Counted from the stretch's first letter, positions 11,035 to 22,532 are shown. The stretch is 37,281 nt of DNA from Lactifluus volemus (GCA_022376515.1 WTXI01000339.1:1-37281); one strand, 5' to 3'. Notes: generated from the letters alone by a model not told the origin. A program made the numbers and translations.

Positions 11035-12931
11035 TCACGAGTGACCAATGATGGCGATAGGTTTGTACGGCTCCTCGAGATATTTGACTTCCTCCTCGGA
11101 AAGTTTGATATCGATTGCGCCTACGCTCGCATTGATCAGGCGCCCGACGCGAAAGAAACGAGGACTCGGGAAAAAGGTGGGATCTTACTAATGATCTCCT
11201 CCAATTTATCCAGGGACGTCGTGCCGACAATTGGAGCCGAGACGACTGCGGAAAAGATAAAAGCCGCGGTTAGCGGGCGGCATGTACGAAGCAGGAATTT
11301 GTGAACCTTCTTTAGTCAGCGTCCACGCCAGCGCTATCTGTGCCATACTAGCGCCGCGCTTTTTGGCAACTTGTTCGACGCTAGCGTGTTTTAGGAGGAG
11401 AATTATCACGCCATTTTGTTGTACAGTAGAGGAGGGGGGGACTCACCGTCTGACGATCTCATCGTTGCTAGGCTCTTTGAAGTATCTATCATACCAGCTA
11501 CATAACGAACTCTGAGAACCTGCTTCTCTGGTTTATCTGGGGTGTGTACGACTTACATATCGTTATCGGCGCGGATAGTGCGCTCTCCAAGCGGGCGTGT
11601 GAGGGCACCACGGGCGAGTGGGGACCAAGGGATGGAGCCGACGCCAAAGTGCTGGGAATGAATTGAATTGTCTAATGACGCGCGTCAAGCTTAATGGGGC
11701 TAAATTTCCCACCTTTAGCGTCGGCATCATCTCGCGCTCTTCCTCTCGGTAAATGAGATTATAGTGGTTCTGCATCGATATGAAAGGCGTTAGCCGATTG
11801 TGAATCGCATAATCTGTTGAACAGAAACAGAGTCCGAATGAATCAGTTTGTTTCTCCTGACCCGAGAAATGATGGTGGATTCTCACTTTGCATCTGATGG
11901 ACTGAGACAAAAGGGGTTTTATGAGTACGGCTACGCGAAGGGTCGCGGAAGAAGCGTACACTGCCAAGCCCAGCATGAGCTCATGCCGATATAGCGGACC
12001 CAACCCTTCTGAACAACGTCATGGAGCGCTTGCATCTGCCAGATTGTAAATGATGAGCTATCTCAAGAGGTAAATATCGCGGCTCTGTGCATCACTCACT
12101 GTTTCCTCTATGGAGGTGTTATGATCAAAACGATGGCCTACCGCGGCATGGTGTCAGATGAAAACGTACAACGATCAATCCGGGACCAACATTGCAGAAC
12201 GTCGATGTAGTCAAGTTGCAGGCGTTTCAGGCTGAGCTGAACCGAGTCAAAGATGTGCTTCCTGCTTTGGCCGTGCTGGTTGACATAGCCACGGTTGTCG
12301 CAATTTTGGCCACCCCAAAGGCGCTCCGTAGGGTCACGAGATACAGCAAAGTGAAGCTACGGAAATGAAAAAGTGGGCATGGAGATGTGAATGGCGATGT
12401 ACTTTTACGGACCTTGGTCATAACGACGATCCCCTCACGCGGCAGATTCAGCTGTTTGATGGCCTTGCCGAGGATGACTTCGGAAAGGCCATTAGAGTAC
12501 ACCTAGCACGGGTAGTCTCATTAGAGAGCTACTCGACGCAAAGATTTGGCCACACAAACTGACATTGGCTGTGTCGAAGGTCTGGATACCGTTTTCGTAG
12601 CTGAAAAAAAGACCCGGTTTTATCGATGCAAGTGCGCGCCAGATGAGCGTCTGGAGACTTTTTTGAAACATGGAAGGGAAAAACTTACGCGAATTTTATC
12701 TGCGCTATACCCTCCTCCTCGCCGAGTACCCACTTTTGCCATTCGGGGGTTCCGTAAGACATGCAACCCAGGATGATCCTAGAAACCTTCAGCCCAGACT
12801 TTCCGACGCGAACTAGTGATTGACATTGGCAAGATAGGCGAATGCGTCATCCACTGGCACCGCTAACGTACGACGCAGCTCAGAGTGACTGACTTACCGT
12901 ACGGAACGCGATAATTAACGTTGAGTGACAT
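11035..12931 (-). CDS. Aldo/keto reductase (yeast YPL088W / aryl-alcohol dehydrogenase type)
   Basis: NADPH-dependent reduction of aldehydes or ketones, cytosolic. Fourteen exons: 12931-12898, 12812-12689, 12600-12564, 12502-12413, 12356-12191, 12137-12100, 12035-11960, 11901-11887, 11813-11713, 11651-11557, 11497-11447, 11380-11307, 11245-11189, 11120-11035; 347 aa. The catalytic tetrad is visible: Asp and Tyr in FDTANVYSNG, Lys in VVMTK, His in QCHRFDHNT. Later come GWVRYIGMSS, FISMQNHYNLIYREEEREMM, SIPWSPLARGALTRP and APIVGTTSLDKLEE (cofactor end). The insert RDPTERLWGGQNCDNRGYVN is typical of this AKR subgroup. Exon 8 is a 15-nt micro-exon (FHQMQ region). Every acceptor is YAG. Frames are intact. 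The true substrate is unknown; it sits head-to-tail behind the acyl-CoA ligase, 290 nt away. Confidence 0.93.
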
Positions 12932-13221
12932 TGGGTGTGTAGGTGGGCGCAACTGAGGAAGAAAGCAACGGGCATCGAGGGGTAATTACACGAGTATTTA
13001 TTTCTGGGCTCCACGGGGAGATGGAACTGCGCCGAGCATTGACAACCGAACGTCTGTCATCGATCTATTCTTGGTTAGTCGCTCTTTTCTTCTTTTGTGG
13101 AGAAGTCACAACTGCCGCATGTGCCTCGGACCCCGAAGTCGTTGTCTACATCAATATACTGTACAGAGTAGTATCATATTTACATTGCTTCCACCCGTCT
13201 AGAAGCACACAACTCCCCAAA

Positions 13222-15465
13222 TCACAACTTCGCCTCCGCTTTCGACTGCGAAACCTTACGTTCATATTCGTCTTGTAGTTTCCGGCGCAGTATTTTCCCG
13301 GTAGGCAGCCTCGGTATCTAATAAATCCCCAGATCATCAGTGATCACTCCATCATCATTCTTTTCACACCACTATCACTCACCTCATCCACAACTTGCAG
13401 ACCACCACGCAACCACTTGTGTTTGCTCAACCGTGAACGCGTCCACTTATCGAGAGCCCCCAACACGGTCTCCACATCTCGTTCTTTCCCAGCGCTTGAA
13501 AGTACAACCCAAGCGCGCGGAACGAGTTCGCCTGACAGCCGGTCTCCCCTGACGCCTGCGACAGCTACATCGGTAATGAATTGTGAAGGGTGCTCTCGAA
13601 CAGTGTTCTCGATTTCGGTGGGCGAGACCTGCTTCCCTGAGAGTTTGAAGGTATCCTGAAAGTAAAATGATAAATGTAGGTCCATTTTAGCTAACACAGC
13701 TTGTTCCCTACCTTTGTCCGGTCTACATAACTTCAGGCGACACCTTATTCAGCACGATGAAGAACGGCGGAAACAAAATGCGCACAAGAATCGTTCCTGC
13801 TTGTCTATATAGAAACGATCGCCCGTATACAGCCACCCTTCTCTAAAAGTGTCTTTAGTCGCTTTCTCGTTATTCCAGTAACCCAACGCAATGGTCGGCC
13901 CTCGCAGTACAAGTTCCCCAATTTCATCATAGTCTGCATCACTGCCATCTTCACGGAGGATGCGAGCTTCCAACGAAGGAGTAAGAATGCCTGCCATGCC
14001 GCGTACGGGGTCAGCACGTCCCCCATGCATGCCTGGAAAGGGGAGCGCAAGTGCGACGTATGTCTAAGATGCATACGTTTAGCTCGTTGAGACGACAGCC
14101 CACGAAAAGGTCATACGCATTCCGACAGTCCATACCCTGAAAAGGATGGGTGAGAAAATCATGCGTGATCGCAGAGAAGGAGATGTCAACCTTCGTAAAA
14201 GAACGCGAGATTCTTTGCTCTGCGCTCAAAGGCAACGCGAAGTACGGGGGGCAAATGTGCAGCCCCCGCGGTTGCATACGTAAGCGAACCGATATCAAGA
14301 TTTGCGAATTTGGGGTTATGAAGTACTTGGTACGTCATCGATGGTACCATCATAAAGTGAGTGATTGGGTACCTTGTAGGCATACCACATTAGCCACTTT
14401 GGGACGAGGAGAGTGAAAAATGTACTTGGTGAACGTCTTCACGATCAGGTCAGCGCTCCAATAGGGAACTACCACTGATGTGCTAGGGGAAAAAAAAAGG
14501 CGGAAGATGAAGGCATGGGCGCCCATTGTGTGATACCAAGGTAGGACCGCCAGGTGAACCGGAATTTTTTCTGGTGTTGCAGGAATTGGAGGCTATCTAG
14601 AGGATTAGGGCATAGAACCCTGGGACAAGGGATACGCCTTACCGTATACAGTTTCGCTGTCTCTTCGCCCACGATGGCTACCTGAGAAAAAGAGAAGATC
14701 ATATTGCGATGCGAGATCATGACCGCTAAATTTGTTCAACGTTCAAAAAGATGGGCGACAGTTGACCTAGGCAAAATAACCTTTAGGGAGGCCGGTGGTT
14801 CCGCTAGAGAACACCAAGTACGCTAGGGTATCATCCTCAACTGTTTGGGTGGGTAGTCTCGGAAGACCACGTGTTTTCACCTCTTCGATTAAGCGCGGAA
14901 GGCTTACTTTCCCAGTCACGTTTCCTTGTAGGATGATGATTCTATCTTCAGGAAGACCAACCTCTTTGGCAGCGGCCGCGGCGTGGGGATACAAATGTTC
15001 GCTTGCGAACAAGAAATTGATATTGGACAATTTTAGAAGAGCTGTGGTCTCATGAAGAGTAGACTGTGACGGAAGGAGTGCCATGGGTACAGCTATCTTG
15101 AGAAGGGCCAGTGCGAGAATCGGGAATTCCTTGACACAAGCCGCGATGGCGGGTGAGAGTGCGACGATCGCAGAAGAGGAATTTTAACACACCAGGCAAT
15201 TTTCGCTCAGGATTCCGACTACTCCTGGCTGCCCGGCGGCAAAGCCAAGCCCTCCGTCATTCGGGCACGAGGCGAGAGCCGTGGCGGCCTGTTCCAAGCG
15301 CTCGAGCACGGCACGAAAGCATCTGCGTTCCCCAGTAACCGCATCTATGTGAACGGTATAGTCTGACCAAGCGTTGAGCTCAGGACGCCCCAAAAGCCAG
15401 TCGTAGTAGTTGGTGGTGGGTGTGGATAATGGGAGCGAACGGTACAGAGACTTTACGTATGGCAT
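13222..15465 (-). CDS. Adenylate-forming acyl-CoA ligase (4-coumarate-CoA-ligase-like), peroxisomal
   Basis: Activates a carboxylic acid with ATP and transfers it to CoA. Ten exons: 15465-15193, 15129-14781, 14725-14643, 14592-14426, 14372-14191, 14136-14117, 14063-13775, 13722-13712, 13655-13383, 13317-13222; 580 aa. Motifs in order: SSGTTGLPKAVMISH (P-loop), LPWYHTMGAHAF, GYGLSEC, WLYTGDRFYID (Asp binding ribose), RTKDTFKLSGKQVSPTEIE, and PTGKILRR with the catalytic Lys. The last residues AKL are a peroxisomal PTS1. Exon 8 has only 11 nt, and the joint before it (ERFL..RTKD) is the weakest point: the 52-nt intron 13774-13723 keeps frame but gives one residue more than expected. Intron 1 (63 nt) must be removed since it holds an in-frame TAA. 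Substrate not deducible. Confidence 0.88.
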
Positions 15466-16980
15466 GGCAAAGAGAAGGGTCGAGTTTGATAGAGGGAAAC
15501 TCAAGCACTGACAACGGCCCCGATAATTTATAGCGTTATCAAAGCCCAGCAGTCGAACCGAAACTCGTGTTGTCGCATACCCGAGTCAATTGTAAGATCA
15601 CAAAAGCGGCACTTCTTTGAGAGGAGACGTCTCTTGGACCGGCACCCGGCTATAGCTTCTAACCGGTCACTTTAAACAGCGAAAGCGAGATGAGCTCGTA
15701 GCTCTCCATTCATTCCCTCTCCCATAGTGAACTCGCTTCCTGATCTTCTCAAACGAACGAGACGAAACGAACAAGTGTGAGTAATAATACATGTGTCTTA
15801 GTGTTGCCTTTTCCCCTCACTTTTCTCGTTTGCACGCTAACGCTATCAGTACCAGGCCGAGGTGGTCGGCACGATTGATCGTCTCAAACCTGTTTTCATT
15901 TGCAGGACGTAAGAGCACGGCCATGTGGTCTCCGGTTCTGTGCCCAGGGTCTTATGCATGCCACAAACCGGAGGCCTACAAGAGCGCCGAGAAAACCTTT
16001 TGGATGCACCTTTTCACTTTTGGAGGAGAGACGTGCACCCAAGGACGGGTCGGATTGGCATGCTCGGTGGTATGGCCCTTTAAAGTGCTAAAACAGGGCG
16101 ATCTTTGTCAAAACTCATTTACATATACATTCAATTCATTTGCAGATGAACGAGATATAGGTTCCGAAGGACCCTACCTGATCTACCGTCAACTAGTGTA
16201 GTCAGGGTGACTGCCGCCCTCAAAGTCACTCTTCTTCCATTCTCTCTGTTTCTCTCCTTCCTCATCTGTTCTGATTCCGCTACTTTCGATGGTCCCGCAA
16301 TGATCCTAGAACACCGGTGCGCCACCGATTGTGCACTCCGCTTATCTTTTGACGCCACATCGGCCACGTTCCTGTCTTCGCTCCTCTCGTTGTGGTGCTG
16401 CACTAATGCCCTGCTTTGTTCACCTATCTCAGCTCCGGTCCTTTTACTTTTATTCTCTCCCGTGGTACTGGTTCGTAAAATTATTTTCGCATAATGTCTT
16501 CTGCCAGTGTAGCCACCAGTTTCAGTATATACAAGCATCTGAATTGTGCAGCAAATGAGCAGCGAAGCATCGTCTCCTGCCCCATTTCCTCGTACACAAA
16601 CTTCTCATGCCTCGTACCTAGTTTGCTTCACGTCTGCCTCACTTCCCGCCTCTGTTACATCAGAACCAATCCCCTCTGAATTCCCCTTGCCTTTCTTCGT
16701 TCCGAACTTACCCCGCGTTCCGTGGCATGCATATAATTAATCTTCCAAGTGCGCAGCTGTTGGGAAGGGATCATTGTTGGCTGACTCGCACATCGAGTTC
16801 CCGTGACAGCGTGTGCTTGCATTTATTAGTAATGCGGACGTCGTCCCCAGCTCCTTTCCAAAGTGTCAGGGCACACTGCTATCTCACCGTTGCAGTCTAT
16901 GTATGCATCTGCGAACCCCTCAAGCACATCATCCATTGCTTGCGCAGCAACAGGTGCATTGGGCAGCCCGACCACATACA
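15466..16980. other. No supported gene
   Basis: About 1.5 kb upstream of the ligase. Several open frames of 60-136 codons exist on both strands (for example 15791-16201 plus, 16538-16131 minus, 17014-16826 minus) but none has a recognisable domain or clear exon partners. The 62-codon minus frame 17014-16826 (LVGNSLYVVGLPNAPV...EGFADAYIDCNGEI) reads like real protein and begins inside the palindrome at 16981-17049; it may be a mobile-element remnant, which I cannot confirm. Confidence 0.4.
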
Positions 16981-17049
16981 ATGAGTTCCCTACCAAGGTC
17001 AACGTGTGAACCAAGTTGGTTCACGCGTTGACCTTGGTAGGGAACTCAT
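16981..17049. repeat. 69-nt near-perfect palindrome (34-nt arms, 1-nt centre)
   Basis: The left arm begins ATGAGTTCCCTACCAAGG and ends GTGTGAACCAA; after a single G the right arm is its reverse complement, TTGGTTCACGCG...CCTTGGTAGGGAACTCAT. Only one of 34 positions differs (ACAC against ACGC). Flanking bases no longer pair. No TA or longer target duplication is obvious. The structure looks like two terminal inverted repeats lying head to head, or a foldback element; an RNA hairpin role is also possible. The following 350 nt (17050-17400) differ in composition, being pyrimidine-rich and repetitive in CTC/TCT, and hold no gene that I support. Confidence 0.85.
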
Positions 17050-17484
17050 GAAGGCATGAACACACTGTGTCAAAGCAGGTAGAGTGGAATGAAAGAGAGA
17101 GACTCAGAGAACTTAGAGCTTCAAAGGCAAACACAAATGATCTGAATCAATGAGAGATGTATTGGATCACTTGAGTCTTCCTTCAAACCTCTACGTTTCT
17201 CCGTCTTGCTCTACTCAATCTACTTCGACTCATCATGCTCACACCTTGTTCTCACATTCCGAACACCTCACACCATACCTCCAAACCCTTCCACAAGTGT
17301 TATCTTTATTCCTGTGCACATCCCCTCTATCACTCTGTTTTGGCATCTTTGGTTGCCTTTCAGTAACCCCTCATATGACCAAACGCCCTGGTAAGCTATA
17401 GCCTAGACTTGGAGGTTCATCAAGAAGTCTGCTACACGGTTGTCAGCCGAAATGGGTTAACGCCGAGGGTGGGCACAAGAACGC

Positions 17485-18769
17485 TGGCCGTCACACGCCA
17501 CCATCCTTGATTTTGAGAAGCGCCCGGCTATCAAACCTTTGCGCGGAAATTGGATTCCGGAAGTCGCCCGCTGACACGGAAAGTGGCCCGTGTACTTTTC
17601 ATGACCCTCGATCGAACATGATGCCGAAGTTGGGATCCTTATTATCTCTCACCCTGTTGGTCTCAACAAGGAACATAGACGCTCTTCTATATGCTTGTAC
17701 AACGCGCGGGTACAGGTACGCTTCCGCCATCCGTAGGTGGGTTCGCCACCCCTTGTTGGGAATCGCTCGCTGTGGCCTGGGATGCCTCTCCCGCTCCCGT
17801 CAGTGCCACGGTCACACTTGGGCCTACAATGGTTGAGCTTGGTCACGATGACCATGAGGCCGATGATGCGTCTCTTGATGTGAGGGACCACAAGTTTGGA
17901 TGGGACAACAAGCATCCCCGGCGCAGGGTTGACGTCGGCGAGCTCCGCATCGAGTGGCGCCCTGTTATCAATGGTCAGTTCGACGATTTCTGGAAAGCGG
18001 CTGAAGGGAAGATACCGTTGCCAAAGTCATGGGTAATGGATAATAGCAATGCCATGGCCAATACTTTTACCTTGACGGAGTTGATATTTGTCCAGGTCCG
18101 CGCCATTTATGGGTCAGTTCCGATGAGGATAATACCTCTGGCCTGTCGTGACCGATTACAATAGTCTCTCTACGCACGCGACAGTTCATGGTGGCCGCTT
18201 GCCATTGGGGGCTGAACTCCGAGTCTTCTTCAACGAGTTCGAGATTTCGTACGAGGAAGGGACGATCGTTGGGTTCCGTAACTGGCATCATGTACCGTGA
18301 GTACTTGTTCTTTGAGGGATTTGTGCCCTAACATACGTTCTCATCATGATGCGCAGCGCAACGACTGGCGGAAAAAAGGATGAAGGACGGGCGCACAATG
18401 GTGGTGTCTGGGAGTGGACTTCGACTGTGTGGGACAAGCTTGATGGGTTCGAAGTTTCGTCACTTTATCCAGGATTTTCAGCAGACATTTTTTAATATAC
18501 ACCACAACGTCGTGGTACGTGAAAAAAGTTACTGATTCTACGTGCATGTGCTCGAAAAGTGGCCTTCGACGCTTGGTGGGTCGCACGCAACGACACCGCG
18601 TCTGGCAGAACGCCGTACATTGCGTAATTGGTACCAACGTAATTATCTATACACATCCATTGGTGCTCAAGTTGTGTATGTGCGACAGAGTAGAACCCTC
18701 AATTGGGAAGCTGGACAGTCGAAAAGCAAAGGCGGGGAAAGAATCCCAATCTGTATCTACACAGAATGA
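17485..18769 (+). pseudogene. EGT1: EGT1 central and C-terminal fragment (DinB end plus FGE-like domain), frame-broken
   Basis: EGT1 makes hercynine and its sulfoxide conjugate in ergothioneine synthesis. This copy has only the part after the methyltransferase: WPSHATILDFEK (17485), SRPLTRKVARVLFMTL (about 17560-17610), LFYMLVQRAGTGTLPP, GHDDHEADDAS, FGWDNKHPRRRVDVGE, RIEWRPVINGQF, later GAELRVFFNEFEISYEEG, GFRNWHHVP, HNGGVWEWTSTVWDKLDGF, and LAERRTLRNWYQRNY near the end. These are the signature blocks of the sulfatase-modifying-factor-like domain. The frame breaks near 17530-17555, near 17605-17615, near 18130-18145 (MRI to WPVV) and at 18487-18496 (extra A before the T run, giving TAA). Intron remains are still recognisable, e.g. 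17619-17668 and 18298-18356. No methyltransferase sequence precedes it. Non-functional as it stands. Confidence 0.8.
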
Positions 18770-19273
18770 ATTCGTCTCTCTGCGACTCGGAGGGGGACTT
18801 GATGTTGTCCTTCCGGGTTCAGCAAGTTGTTATTATAGGAAGTAATACGAAGGAGCTCTGATAGAGAGGGGTGAGCTTAAGGCATCCACAGATCCAAAAC
18901 GAGTTCCGTCGAATCAGTCAATTGCAGAGCTACCGCCAGGGCACTTCTTAAATCCTAGCAAAGGGGATAACATAGTTTCCGAATCTTCGGTCACCGTGCT
19001 TTTGGCTTGCGACTTACTGCACTCATTCACCTTGGACACAAGACGGACGAGATATTATCTCTGAGGGCGGAAGGCATGTAGCCTTATCTCGGAGTGCGAT
19101 CCGGGCCAGTATCACCCTTTCTGTCGCTGTGACCATGAGGCTGGCGAGGGACAATTCATCTGGGTGGCTCTTCGGGATACTACTGAAGCCGACACTGGCA
19201 CGATGGAGATCTTCAAGCCGGGCTATAAAATCTAGCAAGTCGTTCCAACTGTTGTAAAACCAACCGTTCTCCC
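18770..19273. other. Spacer between the two EGT1 parts, no gene supported
   Basis: About 500 nt. Open frames exist on both strands over 19023-19238 (minus: LLDFIARLEDLHRASVGF...; plus: SECDPGQYHPFCRCD...), and both read like protein, so neither can be preferred. I recognise no domain in either. Confidence 0.4.
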
Positions 19274-20814
19274 ATGTCGACGCGCATTATTGACGTCCGC
19301 TTGAACGATGACACTTCCAATGGCGAGGCCAACTTGCACGATGAAATCGTCAAGGGCCTGTCCCAACCTTTCAACGAAAAAACTCTTCCATCTGTCCTGC
19401 TCTATGACGAGGAGGGCCTTCGTCTCTATGAAGACTTTGCCACTTCTGCCAAAGAGTACTACCTGTTCCCTGCCGAAGAAAATCTTCTCAAGAGCAATGC
19501 ACATGAAATTGCCAAAATTATGTACAGTCGATCCAAACGTGACCACCAGGAACCTATTCAAGTTGAGAGTGTCATACTTGAGCTCGGTGCTGGGTGAGTC
19601 CCTCAGTTCGGCACTAAGGCCCTTTTTTTATGCCATCTCTATGTCGTCGTGCACTGGAAGAGTCGATATCCGGGCTACTGACGAAGGACATGTGTTCTAT
19701 TTTAAACAGTGCGTTGCGCAAGACGTCTCACCTCCTATCTGCATTCTCAAAGGTAGTACCTGAACAAAAAACTCCTGCACCGATCACCTATTATGCGCTT
19801 GATCTTGAGCGACGGGAGCTAGAGCGCACCCTCGACGAGCTGGCTGCTTCACCCGTTGGTCTTGAGATGCAAGGCAAAGTTGATACACGCGGGCTCTGGG
19901 GTACATTCGAAGGTGGACTCAAATTTGTGGCCGAAGGAGGCCTGCGAGGGCGTGAGGTTGCGAGAGCAGCAGCCATTTCTGTTCGCTCACGTTCGCCGAG
20001 TTCCGATGGAGCCACCACTCAACCTTCCCCCACTGGCAGCTCGTCCGAGCAAGGTTCGATCGAGACTGCGCCCTCCACTCCAGACGCGAGTCTCGAGACA
20101 CCGTTACATGTTCTGTTCTTGGGCTCCACAATCGGAATGTTCTTTCACGGGGAGGACGCCGCTTTCCTTAACACACTTCCTCTGCGCGCCGACAAGGGTG
20201 ACACGCTACTCATTGGGATCGACATGTGCCGTGATATCCCACGCATCGAGCGCGCGTACAACGATACGGCGGGGCTCTTACGTCGTTTTGTCTTAAATGG
20301 GCTGAAAACCGCAGGTAGAGTGCTCGGAGATGAGTCTCTCTTCCCACAGGAGAAGTGGGAGTACAAACCCTATTTCAACGTAGAGGAACGTGCGTGTCTT
20401 TGCTTTTGCTTCCCATAAAAAAATCTGTTTTCCGCGGAAGGTGGCTGACTCGGACGGGCGATGATTTTGAATAAACTCGTCGTTTTGGGGTTTTAGAACG
20501 GGTTGAGTTGTTCGTCTCTTCACGAATCGCGCAGACGGTGCCCGACCCACAGATGGGGATCGAATTTGCATTCCTCGAGGGGGAGCAGGTGAGGATTGTG
20601 ACGTCCCATAAGGTCTCGTTTTCCCCTGACTCGAGCTACGAAATCGAGAGCTGACGAATAAATGCAGTTCAACGAAGAGGCTGTCAGTCGCCTTTTTACG
20701 GAGGCCAACCTGAGACCATTGAGATACTGGACAGACGCCGACTCTGATTATTCTTTGTGGCTTCTTGAACGCCCGCAGGTCAAGGGTAGCGTGGAGACAG
20801 ATTGCCAAAAGTGA
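19274..20814 (+). CDS. EGT1: EGT1-type histidine N-methyltransferase, methyltransferase domain only
   Basis: SAM-dependent trimethylation of histidine to hercynine, the first step of ergothioneine synthesis. Exons 19274-19593, 19710-20389, 20497-20612 and 20668-20814 give 420 aa. EgtD-type motifs in order: LPSVLLYDEEGLRLYEDF, YYLFPAEENLL, VILELGAGALRKTSHLL (SAM site, over the 116-nt first intron), TYYALDLERRELERTL, LFLGSTIGMFF, LIGIDMCRDIPRIERAYND, GIEFAFLEGEQ and ANLRPLRYWTDADSDYSLWLLERP. Intron 3 has a weak GTCTCG donor, chosen because VTSHKFNEEAV then restores the family E.S.K(Y/F) block; a 79-nt GTGAGG alternative also keeps frame. The ORF stops 11 codons after LLERP, exactly where the normal protein continues into the DinB and FGE domains. 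Those parts lie decayed upstream. May still act as a lone methyltransferase. Confidence 0.85.
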
Positions 20815-21215
20815 AGTAACGGACGGGGAAACTGATGTACTCATCACGATATAGAAATTAGTACTACTAGTAGGTGGAAGCGAGCGCTGCAAAAAGAACC
20901 GAAGTATCCGAGTGACCAGACACGAACGAGAATCGGAAAATGTAGAGAATATCATCTTGTTCGATGAACTGACCAGGTCTTTGACGACCGTTTCTGGAAT
21001 AATCGATCATCGGCGGAGAGCTTAGTAAGCGTGCGCTCCTCGGCGAGCACTGCCACGACTGCTGCGGTGTAGCAACGAATTGAGGAGGACACGCAAGCAA
21101 TGGGCTGACATTGCTTACACATCCTCTGCTTCCCCGCATTGAATAAAGAGCGATCTCTACTCTTGTCACAGCTCAACTCACTTCTTTCATCGTCCCACTG
21201 TCTTATCGCGCACTC
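20815..21215. other. Intergenic, nothing supported
   Basis: About 400 nt between the truncated EGT1 and WSS1. There is no sign of EGT1 linker or FGE sequence here. An 8-bp inverted repeat AAGCAATG/CATTGCTT lies at about 21089-21115. Confidence 0.5.
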
Positions 21216-22532
21216 ATGTCTACCGATGTATGGGTACTCTCATACGAGCACCTGAAGGACTTGCCAAGATCCGATCAGGCCCTTTTATTTCTTCAGAGGG
21301 TGGCCTCACGCGTAAAGCCCATCATGCGGAAGCATGGCTGGAGGCTTCCTGTTCTCGCAGAGTTTTTCCCTGACAGTCCCAATCTTTTAGGGTTGAGTAA
21401 GTCTGCACAATCTATCGTGTAACATTCTGGAACTTTACGTTTGGTAGACATAAATATGGGTCAGAAGATTCTAGTTCGATTAAGATACGCTGGGGCGATT
21501 GACGCGTTCTGTCCGGAGGAGGAAGTTATCCATACTATGCTTCATGAGGTGCTTCTCTTGCATCTCTGCCGCTTGCTGTTTGCCAGTGCTCATTTACCCT
21601 CTTTCTTCAGCTCACACATAACGTGCATGGTCCCCATGACCAAACCTTTTACAAGTTTTTATCTGGTCTTGAAGAGGAATACTATGAACTCAAGCGTTCT
21701 GGATACGCAGGTGAAGGATTCTTCTCCAACGGACGTCGATTAGGCGTTGGTATACCGCAAAACCTTCCTGCATTTGTCGCCCAGCAACGCGCGCTCGAAG
21801 CCGCCGAAAGGAGGCGAAGGGCTGGTGGTGCACTCACCGGAACGCAGGGACCAGTCAGATTAGGAGGAGGCAACCTCGCGAATCTCGGATTAACCCCAAG
21901 GGAACTGGCTGTACTGGTACGCCAAGCCTTGGTTTCTCCCGTACGACGCGTCATCTCATGCTTTTTGAAAAAAAAAAAAGGCTGCTGATATGAGGGCCGC
22001 CGACGAGAAGAAGTGTGCATCGGGCACCTGGGCTGAGCAAGAAGCCGAGAAGGCTGCACGTGACAGCCATCACAGCAATGCCATCGATCTTACAAACGAC
22101 TGGGAAGCTGAAGTCTTTGACTTTGGTGACGAGATCGTCATCCTAGACGAGAAGCCATCGTCTCTACCGCACCCGGCTGAACCACAGTCATCGGCTCATA
22201 AACAACCCTCGAACCCTCGACCGGGAACAAGTCAGCCTCCACCAGATGTTAACCTCTCGACCAAGCCACAGCCGCCCTCTATCAACAGCGCGTCTAAGCC
22301 ATCGACCGTATCCTCATGGACTTGTACAACGTGCACGCTCGTGAATGGGCCGCACGCTCTGCAGTGTGACGCCTGCCTCGCCGCGCCGCCCCCTCAAGTT
22401 CTGGCGCAAGCCCCAACCGCCATCACACCTGGGGGGTGGAGTTGTGGAGTCTGTGGCGAACAGGGTATGGAGCACCAGTTTTGGACTTGTAGATTCTGTG
22501 GTTCGGTGAAGCCCGAAAGCGTTTTCGGTTGA
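21216..22532 (+). CDS. WSS1: WLM-domain DNA-protein crosslink protease
   Basis: Wss1/SPRTN-type metalloprotease that cleaves proteins crosslinked to DNA, acting with Cdc48 and SUMO in the nucleus. Exons 21216-21396, 21448-21548, 21611-21916, 21981-22532; 379 aa. The zinc site HELTHNVHGPHD (HExxHxxxxxH) is formed across the second intron. Upstream are the WLM blocks LPVLAEFFPDSPNLLGLN and INMGQKILVRLR. Downstream are two SUMO-interacting-type stretches, AIDLTND and EIVILDE, then two RanBP2-type zinc fingers: WTCTTCTLVNGPHALQCDAC and GWSCGVCGEQ...WTCRFCG. Two such fingers agree with the fungal family. The third intron ends in a run of 12 A before the AAG acceptor, an unusual 3' splice site. Convergent with NCA2. 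Confidence 0.92.

Noticed and set aside
16207..16494. Signal-peptide-like plus-strand ORF (LLPFSLFLSFLICSDS)
   Set aside because: Starts with GTG, has no ATG in place, a membrane-like tail and no family match; not a credible secreted effector.
19023..19238. Minus-strand ORF upstream of the EGT1 methyltransferase
   Set aside because: Both strands are open and protein-like here, with no domain on either, so no call is justified.
20591..20640. Read-through of EGT1 into VSFSPDSSYEIES
   Set aside because: Leads to an immediate TGA; splicing at 20613-20667 restores the conserved methyltransferase block.
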